Assembly (NCBI GenBank): GCA_964351025.1
Contig: CAYGLV010000015.1
Span: 1-40,351, forward strand
Direction: 5' to 3'
DNA length: 40,351 nucleotides
Source of the DNA: CAYGLV01 sp964351025
GTDB lineage: Bacteria > Actinomycetota > Thermoleophilia > Gaiellales > Gaiellaceae
Shown here: positions 1 to 7,160 of the stretch, piece by piece
Numbering within the stretch: position 1 is the stretch's first letter
Layout: the number at the start of each line of letters is the position of its first letter
Program-made: the position numbers and the translations under genes
Notes under the pieces: generated by a model
The model's database searches: none
Told to the model about the DNA's origin: nothing
The model's input: the letters and a program-made list of their open reading frames with translations, nothing else

Positions 1-1763
1 GGCGCGAACTCAACGGCCGTCTCGTCATCCCCGCTCGGCTTGCCGGGCTGACGATCGACGGCGCAGCGGCGGCGGGCGGGTGGGCTGAGCTGCGGGGCCG
101 GAGGGCGCGCGACCCGACCCACTTCCAGGTCGAGGCCGACCGCGTCACGTTCACGCACCTGAAGCTCGTGGACGTCCCCATCTCGTTTGCGTCCCGCGGA
201 GTCGAGGGTGTCGCGGCGCCGCATGTGCTCGAGACCGAGCACACCGTGGAGGCGGGCTGGGTCGCCCGCGCAGCGGTGGACGCGTCGTTCTCCAGCGGGG
301 TCGTGATCCGCGGCAGCCGCTTCTCGGGCCGCGCAGGCGTTTCGCTCATGAGCACGAAGGACGCTCTCGTCGCCGAGAACACGTTCGAGCTCGAGCGCGG
401 CAACACGGCCGTGTCGGACATGACGAGCACCGGCCTGCGCGTCGCCGGCAATGCCGTCAAGGGTGGCAGCCTCGTGCTCAGGGTTGTCACCGCGACCGTC
501 ATCGGCAACGCGATCTCGGCCGGCGTGCGCGTGTACGTGCGCGACTGGCCCGGCGGGTCCGCGAAGATCGTCCAGAATCGGGTGACCGTCGGCGGCCTGA
601 CGTCCGGCATCGTCGCCGAGGCCGCGTCACGGATCGAGGTGTCGGGGAACACCGTCACCGGGCCGGGCGTGCGCCGCGGCAGACCGGGGCCCGCAGGCAT
701 CGTCGCGGGCTGCGCGAACGACGGCGACGGAACGATCGTCGTCAGTCGCAACACGGTCTCCGGGGCTCGCATCGGGATCAGCCTCCAGTGCAACCGCCGC
801 TTCGGCATCCGCCTCGAGGGAAACATCGTGCGCGACAACGCGCTCGCGGGCGTCCTGGTGGACGCGGAGGAGGCCGTCCTCACAGGCACCCGGGCTTCGG
901 GGAGCGGCGCGGGCGTGCTCGTCAAGACCGGCAAGGCGATCATTCGCGGCGGCTCGCTGCGCGACAACCACGGAGCCGGGCTGCGCGTCGAGGCGGGGGC
1001 GACTGCGACCGCGTCTCGTGTCCTGACCGGGGGCAACAGCGGCCCGGCGATCGACCTCGCCCCCGCGGGGCAGACGCCGAATTCCGTCCGCAAGCTCGCC
1101 AACGGCGACCTTGACTGGCCGGCGAAGCTCGAGTACGACACCGAGACGGGGAAGCTGCGCGGGACATCCTGCTCCGGCTGCCGCGTCGAGGTCTACGAGG
1201 CGGTGGACGACGACGAAAACGGCGAGGGGCTGCGCTACCTCGGCACGGTCAAGGCGGGCGCCGGCGGCGCGTTCGAGTACCCGGCAAAGGGAGAGCTCGA
1301 CTGCCCAGCGACGGGGAAGGTGACGGTCACTGCGACGCACCCGCGCGGCGGCACTTCTGAGCTGTCCGAGGACGTGGAGTGCAGCTGCATCATCTCCGCC
1401 GACTTCCGCCTCGACGGAGCGCAGGTGCCCCGCAACGGCTTCATCAACTTCGGGATCACGGTCTTTCTGCCGACCCACGCGACGGTGACGAAGGCGACCC
1501 TGACCGACGCGAAGGCCGAGAAGCGGCCCTCGTCCGGCGCGCTCGGCCCGTCGCTCCAGTGGACGGAGGTCGTTGACAAGACATCGCCCGGCGCACCGAA
1601 CGCGCATGACTTCTTCGTCACCGTCACCTACCGCGCGGGTGCCCCGGACACCACCGGCCCGTCTCTCGTCTGGCACTACCGCATCGCTTACGAGCCGCCG
1701 AACGGGGCGGCGGAGTGTGGAGGAAAGCTCCTCGGCATCTCCCTGCCGGTCCGGCGCGGCTAG
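1..1763 (+). CDS. Secreted right-handed beta-helix repeat protein, 5' end outside window
   Basis: The frame is open from base 3 to the TAG at 1761-1763 with no stop, so the gene begins before the window; the GTG at 168 is only an internal candidate start. The first ~330 residues repeat short units of the type G-N-x-V/I (for example SGNTVTG, SRNTVSG, EGNIVRDN), the signature of parallel beta-helix (pectate-lyase/NosD-like) folds. After this comes a Cys-containing beta-sandwich-like segment (GTSCSGCRVEVY, then an Ig-like stretch ending in DVECSC) and a terminal beta-rich domain. Proteins of this build are usually exported and act on, or bind to, polysaccharide or surface structures. Substrate cannot be told. 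It ends 21 bases before pdxT, which has its own promoter. Confidence 0.75.
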   Translation, partial: RELNGRLVIPARLAGLTIDGAAAAGGWAELRGRRARDPTHFQVEADRVTFTHLKLVDVPISFASRGVEGVAAPHVLETEHTVEAGWVARAAVDASFSSGVVIRGSRFSGRAGVSLMSTKDALVAENTFELERGNTAVSDMTSTGLRVAGNAVKGGSLVLRVVTATVIGNAISAGVRVYVRDWPGGSAKIVQNRVTVGGLTSGIVAEAASRIEVSGNTVTGPGVRRGRPGPAGIVAGCANDGDGTIVVSRNTVSGARIGISLQCNRRFGIRLEGNIVRDNALAGVLVDAEEAVLTGTRASGSGAGVLVKTGKAIIRGGSLRDNHGAGLRVEAGATATASRVLTGGNSGPAIDLAPAGQTPNSVRKLANGDLDWPAKLEYDTETGKLRGTSCSGCRVEVYEAVDDDENGEGLRYLGTVKAGAGGAFEYPAKGELDCPATGKVTVTATHPRGGTSELSEDVECSCIISADFRLDGAQVPRNGFINFGITVFLPTHATVTKATLTDAKAEKRPSSGALGPSLQWTEVVDKTSPGAPNAHDFFVTVTYRAGAPDTTGPSLVWHYRIAYEPPNGAAECGGKLLGISLPVRRG

Positions 1764-1772
1764 CAGCGGCCC

Positions 1773-1778
1773 TACAAT
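1773..1778 (+). promoter_or_regulatory. -10 box of leaderless pdxT transcript
   Basis: TACAAT ends six bases before the GTG start of pdxT. This spacing puts the transcription start at the start codon. No Shine-Dalgarno sequence precedes the GTG and no convincing -35 box is seen. Confidence 0.6.
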
Positions 1779-1784
1779 TCCCCC

Positions 1785-2339
1785 GTGAAGATCGGGATCC
1801 TCGCCGTCCAGGGCAACTTCCGCGAGCACGCGGCGATGCTGCGCGGCCTCGGCGCGGAGGTCGTCGAGGTGCGCCTGCCGGAGGAGCTCGACGGGCTCGA
1901 CGGCCTCGTCATCCCGGGCGGTGAGTCGACGGCGATCATGCGGCTGGCGCGGCTCTACGGCCTCGACGAGGCGGTCAGGCGGTTCGCCGGGCCGGTCTTC
2001 GGCACGTGCGCCGGGATGATCCTGCTCGACCGTAAGCACCTCGGCCTGATGGACATCGAGGTCGAGCGGAACGCCTACGGACGGCAGGCGGCGAGCTTCG
2101 AGGCCGACCTCGAGCTTGCAGGCGACAAAGAGCCGCTGCGCGGGGTCTTCATCCGTGCGCCACGTCTCAGCGAGGTCGGGCCGGAGGTCGAAGTGCTGGC
2201 CGAGCACGCGGGGGAGCCGGTGCTGCTGCGGGAGGGGCGCTTCCTCGTCGCGGCCTTCCATCCCGAGCTGACCGGCGACACGCGTGTCCATGAGCTCTTC
2301 CTCGAGCTGGTAAAGGGGGGATTCAGTGTCCGGGCATAG
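1785..2339 (+). CDS. pdxT: Pyridoxal 5'-phosphate synthase glutaminase subunit PdxT
   Basis: Class I glutamine amidotransferase (SNO/PdxT family) that hydrolyses glutamine and passes ammonia to PdxS for de novo PLP synthesis in the cytoplasm. The 184-aa length is normal. Visible family motifs are the N-terminal IGILAVQG, PGGESTA at 45-50, the nucleophile Cys75 in FGTCAGM, and the His159/Glu161 pair in FHPEL, so the triad is complete. The GTG at 1785 is supported by a -10 box six bases upstream. The 3' end overlaps yebC by 14 bases, so the two are translationally linked. PdxS is not next to it, although pdxS-pdxT is a common pair; it is presumably elsewhere or just upstream of the window. Confidence 0.95.
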   Translation: MKIGILAVQGNFREHAAMLRGLGAEVVEVRLPEELDGLDGLVIPGGESTAIMRLARLYGLDEAVRRFAGPVFGTCAGMILLDRKHLGLMDIEVERNAYGRQAASFEADLELAGDKEPLRGVFIRAPRLSEVGPEVEVLAEHAGEPVLLREGRFLVAAFHPELTGDTRVHELFLELVKGGFSVRA

Positions 2340-3081
2340 CAAGTGGTCGTCGATCAAGCACAAGAAGGGGGCGGCCGACGCCAAGCGCGGCAAGCTCTTC
2401 TCCAAGCTCTCACGCGCGATCATCGTGGCGGCGAAGGAAGGCGGGGGCGATCCGGGCGGCAACCTGTCGCTTCAGAACGCGATCGAGAAGGCGAAGTCCT
2501 ACTCGATGCCCAAGGACAACATCGATCGTGCGATCGCCAAGGGCTCGGGTGCCGACGCGGACGCGAGCGCGTTCGAGACGGTCGTCTACGAGGGGTACGG
2601 CGCCGAGGGCGTGGCCGTGCTCGTCGAGGCGCTCACCGACAACCGCAACCGCACAGCCGCAGACGTACGGCACCTCTTCGCCAAGCACGACGGCAACCTC
2701 GGCACGACCGGGGCCGTCGCCTGGCTGTTCGAGCGGCGCGGGGTGGTGCTCGTGGACGCGGGCGGGGTGGACGAGGACGAGCTGCTGCTTGCGGCTGCCG
2801 ACGGCGGCGCCGACGACGTCGAACCGGACGGCTCCGTCTTCCAGGTCTCGTGCGCGATCGAGAGCCTCGCCTCGGTACGGCAGGCGATCGACGCCGCCGG
2901 GTTCCAGATCGAGTCGGCCGAGCTCTCGATGGTGCCAAAGACGACGGTCGCGATCGAGGACGACGCGACGGCGAGGAAGATCGTCCACCTGATCGAGGCA
3001 CTCGAGGACAACGATGATGTTCAAGACGTCTACGCGAACTTCGACATCCCCGAGCACGTGCTGGAGGCCGTCACCTCGTAG
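2326..3081 (+). CDS. yebC: YebC/PmpR family protein
   Basis: 251 residues, the usual length for the YebC family, starting with the hallmark MSGHSKWSSIKHKKGAAD followed by the three-domain YebC fold. Family members are described as DNA-binding regulators and, for several, as factors that help ribosomes through difficult proline-rich stretches. The GTG at 2326 has a strong purine-rich ribosome binding site (GGGGGGA, four bases before it) located inside the end of pdxT. The position directly before ruvC is the common bacterial order yebC-ruvC-ruvA-ruvB. Family assignment is firm; which molecular role applies here is not visible. Confidence 0.95.
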   Translation: MSGHSKWSSIKHKKGAADAKRGKLFSKLSRAIIVAAKEGGGDPGGNLSLQNAIEKAKSYSMPKDNIDRAIAKGSGADADASAFETVVYEGYGAEGVAVLVEALTDNRNRTAADVRHLFAKHDGNLGTTGAVAWLFERRGVVLVDAGGVDEDELLLAAADGGADDVEPDGSVFQVSCAIESLASVRQAIDAAGFQIESAELSMVPKTTVAIEDDATARKIVHLIEALEDNDDVQDVYANFDIPEHVLEAVTS

Positions 3082-3120
3082 ACCCCTTCGCGCCGGGGAG
3101 GAAACGTCCGGTGTCGCGCT

Positions 3121-3126
3121 TAACCT
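3121..3126 (+). promoter_or_regulatory. -10 box of leaderless ruvC transcript
   Basis: TAACCT ends six bases before the GTG start of ruvC, the same geometry as at pdxT. It shows that ruvC can be transcribed apart from yebC. Confidence 0.55.
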
Positions 3127-3132
3127 CTCCTC

Positions 3133-3621
3133 GTGAAGGTTCTCGGCATCGACCCAGGGACGGCTGCTTGCGGGTACGGCGTGGTCCACGAAAGCGGAGG
3201 GCGCATCAGGGAGCTCGCCCACGGGTGGTGGCAAACCCCCGCGCGAGAACGTCCGGAGCTCCGCCTCAAGACGATCTTCGACGGCGTGCAGGCGCTCATT
3301 GCGGAGCATGCGCCGGACGCCGTCGCGCTCGAGGAGTCGTTTGTCGGCGCCGACGCCCGCACCGCACTCTCCGTCGGGCAGGCGCGCGGGGCCGTGCTCG
3401 TCGCAGCCGCCACGGCCGGCATCGAGTGCACGGAGTACGCGCCGGCCCGCGTCAAGCAGGCGGTCTGCGGCTACGGGCGCGCGGAGAAAGAGCAGGTGCA
3501 GCGGATGGTGAAAGTGATTCTCGGCCTCGACGCGCCGCCGACGCCGAACCACGCCGCCGATGCGCTCGCGGTCGCGATCTGCCACGCGCTTGCGCCGCCG
3601 CTGCTTCGGATTGCCGGGTAG
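3133..3621 (+). CDS. ruvC: Crossover junction endodeoxyribonuclease RuvC
   Basis: RuvC resolves Holliday junctions bound by RuvAB during recombinational repair. The 162-aa protein shows the RNase H-like fold motifs: GIDPGT with catalytic Asp7, LEESF with Glu67, and NHAADALA with Asp143. His140 stands at the first position of the last acidic pair, a common variant. The GTG start at 3133 fits both the leaderless -10 box and the family N-terminus. A 214-base gap with a structured repeat separates it from ruvA, whereas ruvA and ruvB overlap. Confidence 0.95.
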   Translation: MKVLGIDPGTAACGYGVVHESGGRIRELAHGWWQTPARERPELRLKTIFDGVQALIAEHAPDAVALEESFVGADARTALSVGQARGAVLVAAATAGIECTEYAPARVKQAVCGYGRAEKEQVQRMVKVILGLDAPPTPNHAADALAVAICHALAPPLLRIAG

Positions 3622-3651
3622 GAGGGACCATGCGGACGTTACGAACCACGA

Positions 3652-3831
3652 AGCTGCCCCCTCACGTTCCTGGCGCGTCGCTGGCAAAGGAGGACGCTCG
3701 CGCGACGCGTGGGACAGTACGGGCGGTACGGCCCGCGTGGCGCGCGAGCGGCATCCTGCAGTCCAGCGGCGCGAGGCGGGACGGAGCCGGGCGTCGCCCG
3801 GCGGGAGTCCCGTCGGCCAGGGGCGTGAGGG
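3652..3831 (+). repeat. Structured RNA-like repeat element, copy A
   Basis: A 169-bp core (3661-3829) is bounded by complementary 14-base arms, CTCACGTTCCTGGC and GCCAGGGGCGTGAG, with two G-U pairs on the plus strand. Two more pairs (3659-3660 with 3830-3831) extend the stem. Inside are a 7-bp hairpin (3675-3681 with 3702-3708) whose 20-base loop holds AAAGGAGG, and a two-part hairpin: 7 bp (3776-3782 with 3807-3813), an internal loop GGA/GGGA, then 7 bp (3786-3792 with 3796-3802) closed by a triloop. The copy at 5830-6004 has the same architecture with different bases in the stems. Homology begins slightly upstream at AGCTGCC. The right arm contains the GAGG that would serve as ruvA ribosome binding site. 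Confidence 0.8.
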
Positions 3832-3835
3832 CCGG

Positions 3836-4414
3836 ATGATCTCGAGACTTCGGGGAACGCCTGTCGCGCGAACCGTCGACGGGCTCGTCCTGGACGTCAA
3901 CGGCGTCGGCTACCTCGTCGCGGCGACGCAGGGCGCGCTGCGCAAGGCCGCGGGCGCCGGCGAGGTCGTCGTCGAGACCTACCTGCACGTGCGCGAGGAC
4001 GCGCTCCAGCTCTACGGCTTCGCCGACCTCGCCGAGCGCGAGCTCTTTCTGCAGCTCCTCGCCGTGACGGGTGTGGGCCCGAAGGTCGCGCTCGCGATCG
4101 TCTCGAGCTCGCCGGCCGCCGATCTGCGCCGCGCGGTCGCGCTCCAGGACTCGGCTCGCTTCCAGGCGATCCCCGGGATCGGGAAGAAGCTCGCCGAGCG
4201 GATCGTGCTCGAGCTGAAGGACAAGCTGGGCGCCGAGGAGGCTGTGCCGCTCGCCGCGGTCGGTTCGGGGGCCGGGCCGCACCTCGTCGCGCGCGATGCG
4301 CTCGTCGAGCTCGGCTTCTCGCTCGTCGAGGCCGAGCAGGCGCTGGCCGCGACCGATCCCGAGCTGCCGCCGGAGGAGCGCGTGCGGCTCGCTCTGAGAG
4401 GGGCGGCCGCGTGA
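3836..4414 (+). CDS. ruvA: Holliday junction branch migration protein RuvA
   Basis: RuvA binds the four-way junction and seats the RuvB motors. The 192-aa protein begins MISRLRGTPVART (OB-fold domain I). It contains the two helix-hairpin-helix motifs as VTGVGPKVALAIVS and IPGIGKKLAERIVLELK, and ends in a flexible linker and the RuvB-contacting domain III. The ATG at 3836 is preceded by GAGG (3827-3830), which lies in the closing stem of repeat copy A. It overlaps ruvB by four bases (GTGA), so the two are co-translated. Confidence 0.95.
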   Translation: MISRLRGTPVARTVDGLVLDVNGVGYLVAATQGALRKAAGAGEVVVETYLHVREDALQLYGFADLAERELFLQLLAVTGVGPKVALAIVSSSPAADLRRAVALQDSARFQAIPGIGKKLAERIVLELKDKLGAEEAVPLAAVGSGAGPHLVARDALVELGFSLVEAEQALAATDPELPPEERVRLALRGAAA

Positions 4415-5424
4415 GCACGCAGTTCCTGGCGCCCGTGCTGCAGGCGGAAGAGGACGAGCTCGAGCGCTCGCTGCGCCCGCGCCGGCTCGCCGACTTCGTG
4501 GGCCAGGAGCGCGTGAAGGAGCAGCTCGGAATCGCGCTCGACGCGGCGAAAGGGCGCGGCGAGCCGCTCGACCACGTCCTGCTCGTCGGGCCGCCGGGGC
4601 TTGGCAAGACGACCCTGGCGACGATCGTGCGCGAGGAGCTCGGCGTCGGCCTGCGAACGGTTGCCGGCCCGGCGCTCGAGCGCAAGGGCGACATGGCGGC
4701 GATCCTCACGTCGCTCGACCGCCACGACGTCCTCTTCATCGACGAGATCCACCGCATCAACCGCTCGATCGAGGAGATCCTCTACCCGGCGCTCGAGGAC
4801 TTCCGGCTCGACATCATCGTCGGGCAGGGCCCCGCGGCCAGGACGCTCACGCTCGACCTGCCGCCGTTCACACTCGTTGGGGCAACGACGCGCACCGGGC
4901 TGCTGACGACGCCGCTGCGCGACCGCTTCGGGCTGACCTTCCGGCTCGGCTACTACGAGCCCGCCGAGCTGACCACGATCGTCCGCCGCTCGGCTGGCAT
5001 CTTCGCCGTCGAGATCGAGGACGAGGCGGCCGAGGAGATCGCGCGCCGTTCGCGCGGGACGCCGCGGATCGCGAACCGGATCCTGCGCCGCGTGCGCGAC
5101 GTCGCCGAGGTGCGCCACCAGGGAGCGGTCACGACCGGCATCGCGCGCGAGGCGCTCGACCTGTTCGAGGTGGACGGCGAGGGGCTCGAGCGCACCGATC
5201 GTGAGCTGCTGGCCGCGATCGCGCACAAGTTCTCCGGCGGCCCGGTCGGCCTCTCGACGCTCGCCGTCGCGCTCGGCGAGGAGCCGGACACGATCGAGGA
5301 TGTGTACGAGCCGTACCTGCTCCAGCTCGGCTTCCTCCAGCGCACGCCGCGGGGACGGGTCATCACCGCGCTCGGGCGCGCGCACCTCGGCACTGCGCCG
5401 GCCGCCGACACGAAGCTGTTCTAA
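4411..5424 (+). CDS. ruvB: Holliday junction branch migration DNA helicase RuvB
   Basis: RuvB is the hexameric AAA+ motor that drives branch migration with RuvA. The 337-aa protein has the family opening (LRPRRLADFVGQERVKEQL), Walker A GPPGLGKTTLA, Walker B LFIDEIHR, sensor 1 VGATTRTG, the arginine-finger region, and a C-terminal winged helix containing TPRGRVITALGRAHL. The GTG start overlaps the ruvA stop as GTGA. The TAA stop at 5422-5424 forms part of the probable -10 box of the next gene. Confidence 0.97.
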   Translation: MSTQFLAPVLQAEEDELERSLRPRRLADFVGQERVKEQLGIALDAAKGRGEPLDHVLLVGPPGLGKTTLATIVREELGVGLRTVAGPALERKGDMAAILTSLDRHDVLFIDEIHRINRSIEEILYPALEDFRLDIIVGQGPAARTLTLDLPPFTLVGATTRTGLLTTPLRDRFGLTFRLGYYEPAELTTIVRRSAGIFAVEIEDEAAEEIARRSRGTPRIANRILRRVRDVAEVRHQGAVTTGIAREALDLFEVDGEGLERTDRELLAAIAHKFSGGPVGLSTLAVALGEEPDTIEDVYEPYLLQLGFLQRTPRGRVITALGRAHLGTAPAADTKLF

Positions 5425-5434
5425 GGTACGGGCG

Positions 5435-5797
5435 ATGTCTTCGTCACTGATCTGGACTCCCGGCATGGCCGGCCCGCTCGAGGAGCTGGTCGCTCGGATT
5501 CACCGTCGCATCGAGTTGTTCGCCGAGCAGCGAGGCTGGGACAAGGCGTTCGTCGAGATCGAGTTCGTGGACGGCGTCCGCCACGCCGTGCACTCGATCT
5601 CGGCCGAGCCCGGCTTCGGCTTCATCACCATCTGCCCATATCCCGAGGACGAGGAGCGGCCGTGGCCGAGCGGCGAAGCGGAGACGCCGGTGCCGCCGGA
5701 GGAGCTGATCGTCCCGATCGGTGCGATCAAGCGCATCGCGCTCGGAGAGACCCCCGCGAATCAAGCGCGGTTCGGCTTCTCGCTGCCCGAGTCGTAG
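5435..5797 (+). CDS. Conserved-looking small protein of unknown function
   Basis: 120 residues starting MSSSLIWTPGMAGPLEELV. I do not recognise a family. The sequence reads as a mixed alpha/beta cytoplasmic protein without a signal peptide or membrane segment: an amphipathic helix (residues 11-35), then strands around FVEIEFVDG and GFGFITICPYP, and an acidic proline-rich loop before PVPPEELIVPIGAIKRIAL. The ATG at 5435 is chosen because TAAGGT (5422-5427) sits seven bases upstream as a -10 box and no ribosome binding site is present. Codon use matches the neighbours. It is followed by repeat copy B. Confidence 0.7.
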   Translation: MSSSLIWTPGMAGPLEELVARIHRRIELFAEQRGWDKAFVEIEFVDGVRHAVHSISAEPGFGFITICPYPEDEERPWPSGEAETPVPPEELIVPIGAIKRIALGETPANQARFGFSLPES

Positions 5798-5829
5798 CTC
5801 GCCGGACGGGAGGGGCCGCGAGTTCCAAC

Positions 5830-6004
5830 AGCTGCCCTAGCGCTCCTGGCGCGTCGCTGGCAAAGGAGGGCGGCCGCGCGACGCGCCGGGCAGTACAGCG
5901 GGTACGGCCAAGCGGCGCGCGGGCGGCATCCTGCCGTCCAGCGGCGCGAGCGGCCCCGGAGGCCGGCTGCGCCGGCCGGGAGGGGCCGCGGCCAGGAGCG
6001 CTAG
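5830..6004 (+). repeat. Structured RNA-like repeat element, copy B
   Basis: A 168-bp core (5837-6004) is closed by perfect 14-base inverted arms, CTAGCGCTCCTGGC and GCCAGGAGCGCTAG. It carries the same internal parts as copy A: a 7-bp stem (5851-5857 with 5878-5884) with a 20-base loop containing AAAGGAGG, and a hairpin of 7 bp (5951-5957 with 5982-5988), internal loop GGA/GGGA and 7 bp (5961-5967 with 5971-5977) with a triloop. Left of this hairpin both copies share CGGCATCCTGC and GTCCAGCGGCGCGAG. It lies between convergent genes, and its right arm overlaps the stop codon of the minus-strand gene at 6001. Confidence 0.8.
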
Positions 6005-6456
6005 CGGTGGAACATGAGCGCGTGCCAGCTCGGCACGGGCGCGAGCTCGAGCAGCGAGCGGTCGCCGAGCGGTTCGGCGTAGCCGAAGTCGCCCGAGCGC
6101 TCGTCGAAGTCCACGTCGAGCAGGCCCTCCTTGACGCGGTGATCGAGCCAGGCGCCGCGGAAGACGAGCTTGCGCAGCCAGTAGACCAGCGACTCGCCCT
6201 CGACGAGCGCGACTCGCTCCCAGTGCCGGACGACATGGGAGCCGAAGCCGCTGCGCGGGTGTGCGATCTGTCCGTCAGCCACGAGCTCGACGAGGTCAGC
6301 GGCCTCGTCTGCGTCGAGGTCGTTCGTCTCGATCAGGCCGAGGCGTACGGCCGCCGCGGTGACCCGCTGCTCGAAGTCGGGGCCGTTGAACTCGAAGCGG
6401 TAGCCCAGGAACTCGACCGCGAAGTCGTTCCCCGACGAGTAGTCCATCTCGCTCAC
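6001..6456 (-). CDS. Small acidic protein of unknown function
   Basis: 151 residues from the GTG at 6456 (VSEMDYSSGNDFAVEF). No family is recognised. The sequence is acidic, with repeated D/E-rich helices (NDLDADEAADLVELV) and aromatic pairs (VVRHWERVAL, SLVYWLRKLVF), and has no signal peptide or membrane segment. The GTG is supported by TACCTT seven bases upstream on the minus strand. An ATG three codons further in is the alternative. Its promoter is interlocked with that of the divergent gene at 6481, and its TAG stop lies inside the right arm of repeat copy B. Confidence 0.65.
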   Translation of the reverse strand: MSEMDYSSGNDFAVEFLGYRFEFNGPDFEQRVTAAAVRLGLIETNDLDADEAADLVELVADGQIAHPRSGFGSHVVRHWERVALVEGESLVYWLRKLVFRGAWLDHRVKEGLLDVDFDERSGDFGYAEPLGDRSLLELAPVPSWHALMFHR

Positions 6457-6463
6457 GGCGTTA

Positions 6464-6473
6464 AAGGTAGCCT
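6464..6473. promoter_or_regulatory. Interlocked divergent -10 boxes sharing TA
   Basis: On the minus strand TACCTT (6469 to 6464) is seven bases before the GTG at 6456. On the plus strand TAGCCT (6468-6473) is seven bases before the ATG at 6481. The two hexamers share bases 6468-6469, the TA step. Both transcripts would be leaderless. Confidence 0.6.
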
Positions 6474-6480
6474 CGCAGCG

Positions 6481-6690
6481 ATGCGGAACCGGCACCTCTG
6501 GATCCCGATGACCCTCGCCGTGCTCGCCGTGTGGCTCCTCGGGACGTGGGTCACGAAGTACTCGCTCGAGCAGATGGCGGTGCTGGCACCGGTCGCAATG
6601 GTCGTCGTCGGGCTGACGATCGGCCTCCCGCTGCTCTGGGTGAAGGTCGTCCGCGACTCGCTGCGGGCGCGACGCGACGGGCGAGACTAG
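6481..6690 (+). CDS. Small two-helix membrane protein
   Basis: 69 residues. Two hydrophobic segments are evident (about 7-24, IPMTLAVLAVWLLGTW, and about 33-53, MAVLAPVAMVVVGLTIGLP), followed by a basic tail (RDSLRARRDGRD) that should face the cytoplasm. No function can be assigned. Leaderless start from TAGCCT. It ends three bases from the end of the convergent LuxR-type gene. Confidence 0.6.
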   Translation: MRNRHLWIPMTLAVLAVWLLGTWVTKYSLEQMAVLAPVAMVVVGLTIGLPLLWVKVVRDSLRARRDGRD

Positions 6691-6693
6691 GAA

Positions 6694-7035
6694 CTAACCC
6701 AGCAGGCCGGCGCGGAAGCCGACAGCGACCGCCTCGGCCCGCGTCTTCGCGTCGAGCTTGGCGAGGAGCGAGGCGACGTGTGACTTGACCGTCTCGGTCG
6801 AGAGCCACAACCGCTTGGCGATCTCGGCGTTGACGAGCCCGTCCGCGACGAGCCGGAGGACCTCGAGCTCCCGCTCAGAGGGGCGGTCGCAGATCTCGGC
6901 GGCCGGCTGTGCCTGAACGGGCTCTCCGTCGCTCGCGACGAGCCGGAGCTCGCCCTGGCGGAGCTTGCGGACCAGTTCGGCCACGGCGATCCGCGCGTTG
7001 ACGGTGGGCTGGGGGTGTGCGATCAGTGTGCTCAT
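6694..7035 (-). CDS. Orphan LuxR/NarL-type DNA-binding regulator
   Basis: 113 residues with a C-terminal LuxR helix-turn-helix at about 50-110: RPSERELEVLRLVADGLVN, then NAEIAKRLWLSTETVKSHV, then LLAKLDAKTRAEAV. The N-terminal ~48 residues are too short for a receiver or ligand-binding domain, so it is a stand-alone DNA-binding protein or depends on partners. No histidine kinase is adjacent. About 65 bases upstream of its start lies the palindrome GGCTTAAAGCC (7100-7110), a possible operator shared with recJ. Confidence 0.85.
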   Translation of the reverse strand: MSTLIAHPQPTVNARIAVAELVRKLRQGELRLVASDGEPVQAQPAAEICDRPSERELEVLRLVADGLVNAEIAKRLWLSTETVKSHVASLLAKLDAKTRAEAVAVGFRAGLLG

Positions 7036-7099
7036 GGCCGCAACGATCGCCCGTCTGGGGGAGTGTTCGGGTGGCGCTTCGGTGAGAAAACGGTGTGAG

Positions 7100-7110
7100 G
7101 GCTTAAAGCC
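7100..7110. promoter_or_regulatory. Perfect 5-1-5 palindrome between luxR-type gene and recJ
   Basis: GGCTTAAAGCC is a perfect inverted repeat with a one-base centre, in the 125-base divergent spacer. It is AT-richer than its surroundings. It could be an operator for the LuxR-type protein, but an 11-bp palindrome alone is weak evidence. Confidence 0.25.
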
Positions 7111-7160
7111 GTAGCAGGCCCCGGCGGCTTCGTCCGACGGCGCGCGTACGGTCTCTGGAG

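Noticed and set aside
627..2462. Long minus-strand open frame opposite the beta-helix gene and pdxT
   Set aside because: Its product is low-complexity and rich in Arg, Ala and Asp, and it lies fully opposite well-supported genes. It is a high-GC shadow frame.
3659..6004. The two repeats as simple insertion sequences or terminators
   Set aside because: There is no transposase or clear target duplication, and the stems are far longer and more complex than an intrinsic terminator with no U-tract. A non-autonomous mobile element remains possible.
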